A DNA stretch of 64,000 bases from Oceanobacillus zhaokaii (GCF_003352005.1 NZ_CP024848.1:257001-321000); one strand, 5' to 3'. Counted from the stretch's first letter, positions 27,961 to 36,959 are shown. Translations and numbers: made by a program. The notes: generated by a model from the sequence alone, not told the origin.

Positions 27961-28422
27961 ATGTACAAAACTTTGAAAGATAAAGATACTGCATTATCCT
28001 TAAAGCTATTCGTTGTATTATCCCGTGCGTTAGAAGCTATTGAAAGAAAGACGGCTGAAAGTATTAAGGATTATGATTTGAATTTAACAGAGTTTGCGGT
28101 TCTTGAGCTGTTATTTAATAAAGGTGACCAGCCTATACAAAAAATAGGTCAAAAAATATTAATTGCATCAAGCAGTATCACATATGTTGTAGATAAATTG
28201 GAAAAGAAAAAATATGTCATGCGAGTAGCCTGTCCTACTGATCGCAGGGTTACTTATGCTGCGATTACTGATGAAGGAAGAGGTTTGATGGGAGAGATTT
28301 TTCCAAAACACCTGGAATTAATGACAGGTATTATGAGCACTTTGGGTATTGAAGAAAAGGAAATGGTGATTGAGCAAATTAAGAAATTAGGACTATTTGC
28401 CAACGATTATAAACCAGTATGA
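27961..28422 (+). CDS. MarR-family regulator 1
   Basis: 153 residues with the winged-helix core: LTEFAVLELLFNKGDQPIQKIGQKILIASSS (helices 2-4, recognition), YVVDKLEKKKYVMR and DRRVTYAAITDEG (wing). The sequence is of the MhqR type (ALEAIERKTAESIKDY N-terminus, KLGLFA tail), whose B. subtilis member represses quinone-inducible mhq genes. Good candidate for the regulator of the boxes at 20349, 37571, 39208 and 40515. ATG at 27961 follows AAAGGAATTG and is preferred over the ATG at 27895. Confidence 0.85.
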   Translation: MYKTLKDKDTALSLKLFVVLSRALEAIERKTAESIKDYDLNLTEFAVLELLFNKGDQPIQKIGQKILIASSSITYVVDKLEKKKYVMRVACPTDRRVTYAAITDEGRGLMGEIFPKHLELMTGIMSTLGIEEKEMVIEQIKKLGLFANDYKPV

Positions 28423-28462
28423 TGCTGTATTGAAGGATAACTTTGATACAGCTTTTTTTTAT

Positions 28463-28535
28463 GCTAAGAAATCATTTAATAGAGTCCTTTTAATTCTAAA
28501 TAAGGCTGTCACCAAAGGCTTGGTGACGAACAGAG
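28463..28535 (+). repeat. Interspersed hairpin repeat, copy 2 (diverged 5' half)
   Basis: The 3' half is clear: TAAGGCTGTCACCAAAGGCT followed by TGGTGAC, giving a GTCACC/GGTGAC hairpin. The 5' half (GCTAAGAAATCATTTAATAG) is degenerate. It lies between the two marR genes and before the second marR promoter. Confidence 0.65.
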
Positions 28536-28631
28536 ATATATTATCTAAAAATATCTTGAATTCGAGGTATTTCTCTTGTATTTTTATCACTTGACATGTA
28601 AAATGATAGTAACGAAAGGAAGTGAGTCCTA

Positions 28632-29069
28632 TTGAGGAAAAATACACTTGGTTCACTAATCTGGTTGAGAATTGCACGTTTCACACATCAAAGTAATCTA
28701 CTATCGAATGAATTCCTAAAAGAATTTGGCATCACGGCTGCACAGTTTGATGTCTTAAACCAGGTTTTTACTTATCAGCCGATTACGCAAAGCGGGCTTG
28801 CTGTAAAAGTAACTGTTACTGAGGGAGGAATATCCCGTATGCTCACTCGACTTGAGCAAGAAGAGTATATCCATCGTAAGCAGGAATGGAAAACCAAATG
28901 GATTACTCTTTCTTCAAAAGGTGAAGAAAAAATGGAGGAAGTTTTTGATCACCAACTTACCTTTCAAACGTCTATCCTCAATGATTGCTTAACAAAGGAA
29001 GAGCAAAAAACATTCTATAAGCTTATGACTAAGCTACAAAAACATACGGAAAATAAACTGGAAAATTAA
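28632..29069 (+). CDS. MarR-family regulator 2
   Basis: 145 residues. Winged helix core from [19 protein letters not shown] to [20 protein letters not shown], then wing [16 protein letters not shown], and a C-terminal dimer helix. Related to but distinct from regulator 1. TTG start at 28632 after AAGGAAGTGAG. It lies directly upstream of the dioxygenase/LLM/FMN reductase operon and so may control it; no operator with dyad is obvious in the 170-nt gap, which contains repeat copy 3. Confidence 0.85.
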   Translation: MRKNTLGSLIWLRIARFTHQSNLLSNEFLKEFGITAAQFDVLNQVFTYQPITQSGLAVKVTVTEGGISRMLTRLEQEEYIHRKQEWKTKWITLSSKGEEKMEEVFDHQLTFQTSILNDCLTKEEQKTFYKLMTKLQKHTENKLEN

Positions 29070-29090
29070 TAATGCTATTTACCTTGATAG

Positions 29091-29172
29091 ATAAGAAAAT
29101 ATAACAACTTTCTTAACGAATAAGTGTAATTAAGGCTGTAACCTAAAGGCTTGGTGACAACAAGTTTTCTAA
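29091..29172 (+). repeat. Interspersed hairpin repeat, copy 3
   Basis: TAAGAAAATATAACAACTTT, then CTTAACGAATAAGTGTAATT and AAGGCTGTAACCTAAAGGCT with TGGTGACAAC, ending TTTTCT. Very close to copy 1. It sits 22 nt after the second marR stop and just before the next operon. Confidence 0.75.
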
Positions 29173-29240
29173 AAATGAGTTATGCAATTATTTTTTTATA
29201 TTATCACTTGATTAGTAAACTAAAAACGGAGGAATTAATT

Positions 29241-30185
29241 ATGTATACAATCCCAGGACATCATCACATTTCAATGGTTACAAAAAATGCAAATCAAAAT
29301 AATTACTTTTACCGTCATGTGCTCGGACTTCGCCGTGTGAAAATGACAGTGAATCAAGATAATCCATTTATGTATCACTTATTTTACGGAGATAAAACAG
29401 GAAGTGCCGGTACAGAGCTGTCGTTCTTTGAAATGCCTCAAGTTGGACGCACACATCGTGGTTCCAACGCGATAACAAAAATTGGATTACTCGTTCCATC
29501 TGAGGAAAGCCTATCATACTGGAAAGCGCGTTTGGAGGAGCATGATGTAAAGCATAGTGACATCACCACTTATGCTAAACGACCTGCATTAAACTTTGAA
29601 GATCCAGAAGGCTTACGTATGGTGCTGCTTGCATCAAATGGTGAGAAGGTTGAATTCTGGGATACATGGGAAAAATCTGGTGTTCCTGCAGAACACCAAA
29701 TTCAAGGAATGGGCTCAGTGGAAATGACAGTGAAGAGACTTGATAAACTAGCGAGTACTCTAACGGACTTGTTTGGCTATTCAGAAGTAAGTCGTACAGA
29801 GGACGAAGCGATTTTCCAATCTGTCAAAGGCGAGGTGTTTGGAGAAATCGTTGTGAAATCTTTAGACGGTCCAACTGAAAAACCAGGTCGTGGCAGTATT
29901 CATCACTTAGCTATTCGTGTAAAAAACGAGAATGAGCTTATCTTCTGGGAAGAACAAGTGAAACAACGTGGGTTCAGTTCATCCGGAATTGTAGACCGTT
30001 TCTACTTTAAAAGCTTATACTTCCGTGAATCAAACGGTATACTTTTTGAAATTGCGACAGATGGTCCCGGTTTTACGATTGACGGGGACGTGGAACATTT
30101 AGGAGAAAAACTGGATTTACCACCATTTTTAGAAGATCGCCGTAAAGAAATTGAAGAAAAACTAAAACCAATCGAGGAGATTTAA
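29241..30185 (+). CDS. Ring-cleaving dioxygenase, VOC family (MhqA/MhqO-like), copy 4
   Basis: 314 residues. The metal ligand positions are present: GHHHISMV, GSIHHLAIRVK and LFEIATDGPGF. The HHLFYGDxxGSAGTELSFFEMPQ segment groups it with copy 3. First gene of a tight operon: the LLM flavoenzyme begins 2 nt after its stop. ATG 29241 follows CGGAGG. Together with the two flavoenzymes, ring hydroxylation followed by ring opening of an aromatic or quinone is plausible. Confidence 0.87.
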   Translation: MYTIPGHHHISMVTKNANQNNYFYRHVLGLRRVKMTVNQDNPFMYHLFYGDKTGSAGTELSFFEMPQVGRTHRGSNAITKIGLLVPSEESLSYWKARLEEHDVKHSDITTYAKRPALNFEDPEGLRMVLLASNGEKVEFWDTWEKSGVPAEHQIQGMGSVEMTVKRLDKLASTLTDLFGYSEVSRTEDEAIFQSVKGEVFGEIVVKSLDGPTEKPGRGSIHHLAIRVKNENELIFWEEQVKQRGFSSSGIVDRFYFKSLYFRESNGILFEIATDGPGFTIDGDVEHLGEKLDLPPFLEDRRKEIEEKLKPIEEI

Positions 30186-30187
30186 CT

Positions 30188-31243
30188 ATGGAACAATATC
30201 GTATTGATAAATCAAAAGGAATGGAATTTGGACTATATTCATTAGGAGATCATGTGGCAAACCCACTGACAGGTGAACGAATCTCGGCTGGGCAGCGTAT
30301 TAAAGAAATAATTGAAATGGCAAAGCTTGCCGAGGAAGCCGGGATTGATGTATTTAGTGTAGGAGAAAGTCATCAAACTTATTTTACAACGCAAGCTCAT
30401 TCTGTCGTTCTTGGTGCCATTGCCCAAGCAACTAGTAAAATTAAAATTGCAAGCTCTGCGACAGTGCTAAGTGTATCAGATCCTGTACGTGTATATGAGG
30501 ACTTTGCCACAATTGATTTAATTTCAGATGGTCGTGCGGAAATCATTGCTGGTCGAGGCTCTCGTGTTGGTGCCTATCACTTACTTGGGATTGATTTACA
30601 AGATTATGAGGAAATTTTTGAAGAGAAATTAGAATTGCTAAAGAGAATTAACGAAGGAGAACGTATTACATGGCAAGGTGAATACCGCCCGCCACTTAAT
30701 AATGCAGAAATTCTGCCACAACCAAAAAATGGTTCACTACCAATTTGGCGTGCTGTGGGAGGACCACCAGCGAGTGCCATTAAAGCCGGGTACATGGGAA
30801 TTCCAATGATCTTAACAACACTAGGAGGACCAGCAATCAACTTTAAACCCTCTGTTGATGTATATCGAGAAGCAGCTGAACGCAGTGGTTTTGATCCAAA
30901 AACATTGCCAATTGGGACGACAAGCTTGTTTTATGTAGCAGATACAACAAAAGAAGCATTACAGGGCATGTATCCACATATTAATGCAGGATTTCAAGCG
31001 ATTCGCGGCAGCGGTTATCCAAAGCAACAATTCGCCCAGGCACCTGATCCTCGTGACGCATTAATGGTTGGGAGTACACAGCAAATTATCGAAAAAATAC
31101 TTTACCAATATGAGCTTTACGGTATGCAACGCTTTCTGGCAGAAATCGATTTTGGTGGCGTACCTTTTGAGAAGCTTATGAAAAACATCGAAATAATTGG
31201 GAAGGATATTATTCCAGCGATTAAAAAGTATACTAAAAATTAA
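30188..31243 (+). CDS. LLM-class (luciferase-like) flavin-dependent oxidoreductase
   Basis: 351 residues, bacterial-luciferase TIM-barrel fold. FGLYSLGDHVANPLTGE opening, VFSVGESH, the ATVLSVSDPVRVYEDFATID strand and GRAEIIAGRGS are characteristic of the LLM group. Such enzymes use reduced flavin supplied by a separate reductase to oxygenate substrates; the reductase gene follows at 31257. It differs from SsuD in the motif around the active site, so desulfonation is possible but not favoured. Translationally coupled to the dioxygenase (stop and GGAGA overlap). Confidence 0.87.
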   Translation: MEQYRIDKSKGMEFGLYSLGDHVANPLTGERISAGQRIKEIIEMAKLAEEAGIDVFSVGESHQTYFTTQAHSVVLGAIAQATSKIKIASSATVLSVSDPVRVYEDFATIDLISDGRAEIIAGRGSRVGAYHLLGIDLQDYEEIFEEKLELLKRINEGERITWQGEYRPPLNNAEILPQPKNGSLPIWRAVGGPPASAIKAGYMGIPMILTTLGGPAINFKPSVDVYREAAERSGFDPKTLPIGTTSLFYVADTTKEALQGMYPHINAGFQAIRGSGYPKQQFAQAPDPRDALMVGSTQQIIEKILYQYELYGMQRFLAEIDFGGVPFEKLMKNIEIIGKDIIPAIKKYTKN

Positions 31244-31256
31244 GGGGGAACACCTC

Positions 31257-31823
31257 ATGAAAATAGTACTGATAGCTGGCTCTATTGTCGGCACTAAAAC
31301 AAAAACAGCGATGTTAAAAGTACAAGAAATTTTTGCAACAAAATTCCCAGAGGTCGAAGTAACGATGCTCGACCTTGCGGAATATGATCTAGTCTTCAGT
31401 GACGGACGCAACTACTTTGAATACGAGGGTGATACAAAATATGTCACTGAAACAATTATGGCAGCTGATGGGGTAGTTATTGGTACACCAACGTTCCAAG
31501 GATCTATTCCAGCGACATTAAAAAACATTTTTGATCTATTACCTGTCAATGCATTCCGTGGTAAAGTCGTGAGTACAGTGGTGACAGCTGGAACATCAAA
31601 GCATTATTTAATGGTAGAGCAGCAATTAAAACCGATTCTTGCCTATATGAAAGCACATACTGTTCCAACGTATGTATTTGCAGAAGACAAAGATTTCTTG
31701 CGTAAGGAAATCATTAATGATGACATACTATTTCGTTTAGATCGATTAGTCGATGACACAGTGACATACGTGGAAACACATGCCGCTATCCGTGAGAAAA
31801 AAGACAAACTATATGATTTTTAA
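31257..31823 (+). CDS. NADPH-dependent FMN reductase
   Basis: 188 residues, flavodoxin-like. FMN phosphate loop at IAGSIVGTKTKTAM, and GTPTFQGSIPATLKNIFDLL matches the SsuE/YhdA-type flavin reductases. Probable supplier of reduced FMN to the LLM enzyme 13 nt upstream. ATG 31257 has AAGGGGGA 8 nt before it; an in-frame ATG at 31197 lies inside the LLM gene and is rejected. No terminator obvious until 32205. Confidence 0.86.
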   Translation: MKIVLIAGSIVGTKTKTAMLKVQEIFATKFPEVEVTMLDLAEYDLVFSDGRNYFEYEGDTKYVTETIMAADGVVIGTPTFQGSIPATLKNIFDLLPVNAFRGKVVSTVVTAGTSKHYLMVEQQLKPILAYMKAHTVPTYVFAEDKDFLRKEIINDDILFRLDRLVDDTVTYVETHAAIREKKDKLYDF

Positions 31824-31869
31824 TTACTAAGGAAGCGATTTAGGGAACCAGGTAAAATAGGAGAGTTAT

Positions 31870-32168
31870 TTGCAACTATATTTAAGTAATAAAAATGCAC
31901 TAGATGTAGGTTATCGTCCTTATGTAGAAAGTAAATGGAATGGTAAACCAGCAGCTATAATCAGTTCGTCACCTGGTGTTTTGAGCGGATTTGGTGCAAA
32001 GCATCTTTTACGTCAAGTACTGTACTGTCATTCTTAATTATGCCAGTCGTTCAACAACCAGAAGTATATCTCGCTAGTGTGCATGAATTATTAGATGAAT
32101 AGGGCAAATTTAACAATGAAGAAACAGTTGAATACTTACAATCCTTTGTTGATTTGATTAACAAATAA
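31870..32168 (+). pseudogene. Remnant of a flavodoxin-fold NADPH-dependent FMN reductase
   Basis: C-terminal half of a ChrR/YhdA-like flavoprotein can be read across frames: YVESKWNGKPAAIISSSPGV then LSGFGAKHLLRQV, after a frameshift IMPVVQQPEVYLASVHELL, a TAG stop, and YLQSFVDLINK. The N-terminal FMN loop is missing. It follows the intact FMN reductase, and may be an older duplicate with decay. Confidence 0.7.
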
Positions 32169-32204
32169 CGCATAAACAAATTTGGCTCATTGCTAAAATA
32201 ATCC

Positions 32205-32255
32205 AAAGGTTGGCTGATAAAGAGAAATTTCTTCTCATTATGCCAACCTTTTTCT
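32205..32255 (+). terminator. Rho-independent terminator
   Basis: AAAGGTTGGC / GCCAACCTTT with a long loop holding a minor AGAAATTTCTTCT stem, then TTTCTT. Ends the flavoenzyme operon region. Confidence 0.65.
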
Positions 32256-32289
32256 TAATTATTCTCTCGTCTTTTTTGCTCAATCCTCT

Positions 32290-32411
32290 GAAAGTAGGTA
32301 GCGACTATCCTCTAGTTAAAAGCTCAGGCCTTATGAATATTTCTTTCTTGTTCCATTATTATTGACTATCATTTCATGCAGTAGTCTGGCTGCATGCTCT
32401 CCAATTACTGA
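32290..32411 (-). pseudogene. C-terminal remnant of a LacI/GalR regulator
   Basis: Minus-strand fragment reading SVIGEHAARLLHEMIVNNNG and then, after a frame change, RPELLTRG followed by a stop. This is the conserved end of LacI-family effector domains (G-x-x-A-x-x-L-L, and P-x-L-[LI]-x-R-x-S). No DNA-binding part is nearby. Confidence 0.6.
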
Positions 32412-32514
32412 AGAAAGAAGAAGTTACAAAGAAACGCGCAGCAAAACTGTATCTATCTTTTAAAATTAAATAGATAACACCATCATAATTGGTGGTGGTA
32501 AGTACTTTCCTTTC

Positions 32515-32907
32515 TTAACTTCTCATATGAGGAGATTCAGGATTCATCTCCATAAACTCGATCCAGTTTCCATCGGGATCTAATACCCAGAATTGGTAGT
32601 TCAAAGCCATTCCTTTAGAAATTTCTACTTCTAAAGGGACTCCTCTCTTCTTCAATAGTTCCGCTGTTTCTTGGATATCATCTACCTCGAAGCAGATATG
32701 TTCCGCTCTGTTTTTAACACCCTCGGTGCCTCCGTAAAATAATTCAATGAAGCACCCGTCAGCCACTTTCACATACACAATCCAAGGTTCACCACTTGGT
32801 TGATTCAATTCAAACGCCTTCTTAAAACCAAGCTTATTGCAATAAAAATCTAATGAGCGTTCCATATCTACTACATGAAATCCTTTGTGATTAATCCCTT
32901 TGATCAT
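32515..32907 (-). CDS. VOC family (lactoylglutathione lyase-like) protein
   Basis: 130 residues, single VOC unit: GINHKGFHVVDMERSLDFYC, VKVADGCFIELFYGG, AEHICFEVDDIQETAELL and FWVLDPDGNWIEFMEM. Candidate metal ligands are His in NHKGFHV, Glu in IELF, His in EHICF and Glu in IEFME, as in glyoxalase I. A carbon-source-linked role is suggested by neighbouring sugar genes but not shown. ATG 32907 is 8 nt from AGGTGG, preferred over 32919. Confidence 0.84.
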   Translation of the reverse strand: MIKGINHKGFHVVDMERSLDFYCNKLGFKKAFELNQPSGEPWIVYVKVADGCFIELFYGGTEGVKNRAEHICFEVDDIQETAELLKKRGVPLEVEISKGMALNYQFWVLDPDGNWIEFMEMNPESPHMRS

Positions 32908-33044
32908 TTTCTGTTCCACCTATCTCATTTAGTATCTTCGAGCTATAATTAACACTTTAAACGTGATTTTTCCCTTGTAGGAGTGTTATTAAACAATTGA
33001 ATAGTTGAAAAAAATCCTCAGTTCTACTCTAACAAACTGATATT

Positions 33045-34208
33045 TTAATGTGTCCCTTTGACATCTAATGTATTGTTCGTTACATGCTTTTTCTCAAATG
33101 TAGAAGTGCTGATTTTTTCTTGTAATTTTTCATAATATTGATCTGGATCGACAGGCAATTCTACTGTTTGATTTAACCAAGATGATAAGTAAATAGCATT
33201 TGAAATTTCTAACGCTTTTACTCCCTCTTCCCCCGGTGCAAGTAGAGGTGAACCTGTAATAATCGAATCAATCCAGTTTTGAATAATATTAACATGATTC
33301 GCATTTTCACTTTTTACGGGGATATCTATTTTTTTGTATTCAGGCCTACCGAAACCATCTTTGTACAGCCTATTAAACTCACGCTCTGATTGCGTTAATC
33401 GGTAAAAAGTAAGTTCTTCATTTTCAACAATTATTTTCCCAAGATCTCCAACTACTTCGAGACGGTTCGTACCTGGTACTTCTCCTGTTGAGGTAATAAA
33501 TACACCTGTCGCGCCATTTTCATATTCCACATATGCTGTTACTTCATCTTCAACTTCAATATCATGATACTTCCCAAAACTACTCACTGCATTAACTCGT
33601 TTTGGCATAAGCCCTGTCGCCCACTGCCAAATATCTAATTGGTGAAGTGCTTGATTTAATAAAACACCGCCACCCTCGCCTTTCCATGTAGCTCTCCATT
33701 TACTTGAATCATAATAACTTTGTGAACGATAAGTATCAGTAACAATCCAGTTTGTGCGTTTAATATCTCCTAGTTTCCCTGAATGAATAAGTTCCCGCAA
33801 TATTTGGTAAAGAGGATTTGCCCTTTGGTTATACATGATGCCGAACACTTTTTCACTTGCTTTCGCTGCTTCATTCATTTCCAACACATTTTTTGTATAA
33901 ACTCCTGCTGGTTTTTCAATAAGAACATGTATCCCTTTGGTAAAGGCATTGATCGCTATTTCTGGATGACTGTAATGGGGAGTTGCAATAACCACAGCAT
34001 CTATTCCCGATTCTGTTAAAAAGGTCTCTTCGTCTCGGAAAATTTGTACATCTCCTGATGTATGATTTTTCACCCAGTCGATGCGATTTTCATTACTACT
34101 ACAAATTGCGGTCAAAATTGCACCTTCAATTTGCCCTTTGTCTAGTATTTGAACATGTGAACTCCCCATATTTCCTATACCGATGACACCGACTTTAATC
34201 AAATTCAT
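33045..34208 (-). CDS. Gfo/Idh/MocA-family oxidoreductase
   Basis: 387 residues. N-terminal Rossmann site IKVGVIGIGNMGSSHV, catalytic-type EKPAGVYTKN (Lys of E-K-P), and a C-terminal beta-sheet domain with GEGGGVLLNQALHQLDIWQW, where the His is the family's catalytic residue. Acts on sugars or sugar derivatives with NAD(P). ATG 34208 follows AGGGGAGGAG; the open frame upstream runs through a repeat element and is not coding. Its IclR-type neighbour (34801, opposite strand) is a reasonable regulator. Confidence 0.9.
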   Translation of the reverse strand: MNLIKVGVIGIGNMGSSHVQILDKGQIEGAILTAICSSNENRIDWVKNHTSGDVQIFRDEETFLTESGIDAVVIATPHYSHPEIAINAFTKGIHVLIEKPAGVYTKNVLEMNEAAKASEKVFGIMYNQRANPLYQILRELIHSGKLGDIKRTNWIVTDTYRSQSYYDSSKWRATWKGEGGGVLLNQALHQLDIWQWATGLMPKRVNAVSSFGKYHDIEVEDEVTAYVEYENGATGVFITSTGEVPGTNRLEVVGDLGKIIVENEELTFYRLTQSEREFNRLYKDGFGRPEYKKIDIPVKSENANHVNIIQNWIDSIITGSPLLAPGEEGVKALEISNAIYLSSWLNQTVELPVDPDQYYEKLQEKISTSTFEKKHVTNNTLDVKGTH

Positions 34209-34289
34209 ATATACTCCTCCCCTAAATTTAGTTGTGTATTTAAAAATGAGATATAAAACCAATTGAACATCTCGATAATCCTCTTGGTA

Positions 34290-34370
34290 GTTAAGAAAGT
34301 ATAAAAATCTCTTGCAACATAAGTGCAACTAAGGCAGTCACCGAACGGCTTGGTTAAACTTTAATTTTCT
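34290..34370 (+). repeat. Interspersed hairpin repeat, copy 4
   Basis: TTAAGAAAGTATAAAAATCT, AACATAAGTGCAACTAAGGC, AGTCACCGAACGGCTTGGTT and final AATTTTCT. Same strand as the others although it lies upstream of a minus-strand gene. Confidence 0.75.
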
Positions 34371-34783
34371 GAATGGCGTTTGATATTCTTAGCAAAAACC
34401 CCATAAATATATTTTTATGATTGTTGTAATGGAGATATTTGGTTGTATATTATGATTAACACTTGAATTCTTATTATTTGACCACTATGTGATACATGTG
34501 TATCGTTTTGTGGTTAAATAAAGTATAATAATATATATACCGGCTGTCAATTAAATAGTATTTTCCCTAAAAAATAATAAGTTATTTAAAGTAAAATAGG
34601 GACATGACTGCGCTGAATCGAGCGAGAGCAGGCCGAAATAGAGCAAGCTCAACACCGAATCGAGCGTGACCCTTACCCAGATGAACTAGCCCAATTAGAA
34701 TAATAATAGGAACAAACTGAAAAAAGCTCCATATGTTTTAATTTGGTAATTTCAGATATAATTGAATGGATATATATATAAAT
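34371..34783. other. Divergent intergenic region with a short gene remnant
   Basis: Between the oxidoreductase and the IclR gene. Bases 34616-34701 keep an open frame IEREQAEIEQAQHRIERDPY followed by PDELAQLE and two stops, richer in G+C than its surroundings, with no start; it looks like the tail of a lost helical protein. The rest is very A+T-rich and probably holds the divergent promoters; no clear -35/-10 pair stands out. Confidence 0.35.
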
Positions 34784-34800
34784 TGAAGGAGTACATACTT

Positions 34801-35574
34801 TTGAGCAACGATAAAAAAAATTCAAATAAAACATCTAATGTTCAAGTAATTTCTCGTGCTGCCAAAATTCTAAGAACGCTTAGAAACCACCCAAAAGGAT
34901 TAAGCCTATCGCAGATTGCGAAAGAAGTGGGCTTAGCACGATCGACAGTTCAAAGAATTGTTAATACTTTAGAACAGGAAAATTTTGTCGCACAAGCTTC
35001 AGCTAACGGAGGTATCCGTCTTGGTCCTGAGATTGCGATGCTTGCTGCAGCTGTCCATAGTGATTTAAGGGAAGAAATTAGACCGCATTTAATACAACTA
35101 TCTAATCAAGTAAATGAAACAGTCGACCTCTCTGTTTTAGATAATGGAAAGGTGCTATTTGTGGATCAAATAATTGCTGCACATCCATTACAAGCGACAT
35201 CTCAACCCGGTGCAGCTTTTCCATTGCATTGCACGGCAAATGGAAAAGCTATACTAGCATCTTTACCATTAAATGAAGTTGAGAAGCTGCTACCTGAGCA
35301 ATTAACACGGTTTAATGACAAAACAATTACGCATCGTGATGAATTGTTAAAGGAATTAGAAGTGATTCGTAAAGAAGGGGTGGCCTTTGCTCGAGAAGAG
35401 CACATTCATGGAATCTGTGCAGTAGGAGCAGTTGTTTATGATAGTTTGGGAAATCTAAGCGCAGTTTCAATACCACTACCTTCTACTCGTTTTTATGGTA
35501 ATGAAGAAAAACTAGCAACAGCCATTCTCAAAACTTGTCAAAATATCAACCAGCACTATAAAACTATAAAATAA
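34801..35574 (+). CDS. IclR-family transcriptional regulator
   Basis: 257 residues. N-terminal winged helix (AAKILRTLRNHPKGLSLSQI, VGLARSTVQRIVNTLE), then the IclR effector domain (SVLDNGKVLFVDQI, GAAFPLHCTANGKAILA, EHIHGICAVGAVVYD). IclR regulators usually govern neighbouring catabolic genes. TTG 34801 has AAGGAG 10 nt before it. Candidates for control are the divergent Gfo/Idh/MocA gene and the downstream WrbA gene. Confidence 0.9.
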   Translation: MSNDKKNSNKTSNVQVISRAAKILRTLRNHPKGLSLSQIAKEVGLARSTVQRIVNTLEQENFVAQASANGGIRLGPEIAMLAAAVHSDLREEIRPHLIQLSNQVNETVDLSVLDNGKVLFVDQIIAAHPLQATSQPGAAFPLHCTANGKAILASLPLNEVEKLLPEQLTRFNDKTITHRDELLKELEVIRKEGVAFAREEHIHGICAVGAVVYDSLGNLSAVSIPLPSTRFYGNEEKLATAILKTCQNINQHYKTIK

Positions 35575-35597
35575 AACTTTATTAAGTGGGGGATCAC

Positions 35598-35641
35598 AGC
35601 CCAATAAAAATTATCAATTTCACTACAATTTTTATTGGGCT
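35598..35641 (+). terminator. Rho-independent terminator after iclR
   Basis: AGCCCAATAAAAATT / AATTTTTATTGGGCT followed by ATTATTT. Strong stem 24 nt after the stop. Confidence 0.8.
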
Positions 35642-35794
35642 ATTATTTATGTAGGTGAATTTCTATCATTTCTCCAGTATTATTGCTTTAATACTTTTAT
35701 AACTTTTGAATAAAAAAGGGAATTTTACAGATATTATATTTGTCTACACATTTAAACTAAAATGTGACTACCACTTAGGGAGGAAACATAACGA

Positions 35795-36400
35795 ATGGCG
35801 AACGTTAAATTAGCAATCATTTACTATAGCTCTACAGGAACGAATTATCAAATGGCACAATGGGCTGAAGAAGCTGGTTCAGAGGCTGGAGCTGAAGTTA
35901 AATTACTTAAAGTTCCAGAGCTCGCCCCAGAATCTGCAATTGCAAAAAACGAGGGTTGGAAAGCGCATTATGATGCAACAAAAGATGTTCCAGAGGCATC
36001 ATCTGCTGATATAGAATGGGCAGACGCAATTATCTTTAGCACACCAACACGTTTTGGTAATGTAGCTTCACAAATGAAGCAATTCCTTGATTTGCAAGGC
36101 GGTATATGGGCTACTGGAAAAACAGTAAATAAAGTGGTCAGTGCCATGACATCTGCACAAAACCCGCATGGTGGTCAAGAAGCAACTATTCTGTCTCTTT
36201 ATACATCTATGATGCACTGGGGTGCGATTATTGTACCACCAGGTTACACCGATCAAGTACTTTTTGGTGCTGGAGGAAATCCATATGGAACAAGTGCAAC
36301 ACAAGGGCAAGATGGAAAAATTGTAGGGGATGTACAAGCAGCAGTAAAACATCAAGCAAAACGTACGGTAGAAATCGCTGCGAAAGTTCTTAACAGTTAA
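35795..36400 (+). CDS. wrbA: NAD(P)H:quinone oxidoreductase, WrbA type
   Basis: 201 residues, flavodoxin-like. FMN loop YYSSTGTNYQMAQ, then FSTPTRFGNVASQMKQFLD and SAQNPHGGQEATILSLY, all WrbA signatures. Two-electron reduction of quinones avoids semiquinone radicals. ATG after AGGGAGG. Monocistronic between terminators. An imperfect dyad (ACAGATATTATATTTGT, 35727-35743) in its promoter region might be an operator. Fits the quinone-stress theme. Confidence 0.9.
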   Translation: MANVKLAIIYYSSTGTNYQMAQWAEEAGSEAGAEVKLLKVPELAPESAIAKNEGWKAHYDATKDVPEASSADIEWADAIIFSTPTRFGNVASQMKQFLDLQGGIWATGKTVNKVVSAMTSAQNPHGGQEATILSLYTSMMHWGAIIVPPGYTDQVLFGAGGNPYGTSATQGQDGKIVGDVQAAVKHQAKRTVEIAAKVLNS

Positions 36401-36447
36401 TATATAAGGATTTTGACTCCAGTATCCATAAACTCTGATAGTTAGTA

Positions 36448-36487
36448 ATGAATGCTCCTATGTATAAACTCACAGGAGCATTCATTT
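36448..36487. terminator. Bidirectional terminator between wrbA and spx
   Basis: AATGAATGCTCCT / AGGAGCATTCATT, 14-nt loop, A/T-runs on both flanks; lies between convergent genes. Confidence 0.8.
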
Positions 36488-36490
36488 GAT

Positions 36491-36901
36491 TTAACCCAAT
36501 GCGGCTTCATCAATCATTCTTTGAGCTTCATGTAAATGAAGTGTCCGAATGGATCGAGGTAAAAAGCTGCGAATCTCTTCTTCGTTATAACCTACTTGCA
36601 ATCTTTTTCCATCAACAATGATTGGTCGCTTCAAAATCTTTGGGTTTTCTTGAATCATCGAATATAACTCTTTCATAGGCAACTGGTCGATATCACCAGC
36701 TAATTCTTGAAATACCTTTGACCTTATTGAAATGATTTCTTCCGTTCCATTTTCAGTCAAGCGTAATATTTTTTTTATCTCATCTATCGTTATGTCATCA
36801 GAAAACATATTACGTTCTTTATACGGTATTTCATTTTTCTGAAACCATGCTCTAGCCTTTCTGCAGGATGTACAGCTTGGTGTTATATAAAGGGTTACCA
36901 T
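36491..36901 (-). CDS. Spx-family regulator, paralogue 1
   Basis: 136 residues, ArsC/Spx fold. The redox switch CTSC (Cys10/13) and the RNA-polymerase-binding region ([20 protein letters not shown]) are kept. Spx activates thiol and electrophile stress genes and interacts with the alpha subunit. Protein length and the C-terminus ([17 protein letters not shown]) match Spx/MgsR-type proteins. A second copy lies at 50818. ATG start, minus strand, downstream of the azoreductase-like gene but with its own terminator before it. Confidence 0.88.
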   Translation of the reverse strand: MVTLYITPSCTSCRKARAWFQKNEIPYKERNMFSDDITIDEIKKILRLTENGTEEIISIRSKVFQELAGDIDQLPMKELYSMIQENPKILKRPIIVDGKRLQVGYNEEEIRSFLPRSIRTLHLHEAQRMIDEAALG

Positions 36902-36933
36902 TGATATTCACCTCTATCCTTATTAAACAAAAC

Positions 36934-36959
36934 ACTTCCACGAATTGAACGTGGAAGTC
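36934..36959 (-). terminator. Terminator of the azoreductase-like gene
   Basis: ACTTCCACG / CGTGGAAGT; on the minus strand it is followed by GTTTTGTTT. Confidence 0.75.

Noticed and set aside
30188-31243. LLM enzyme as the SsuD partner of the SsuABC importer
   Set aside because: Distance of 19 kb, different operon and coupling to a ring-cleaving dioxygenase make a desulfonation role less likely than aromatic oxidation; kept only as an alternative.
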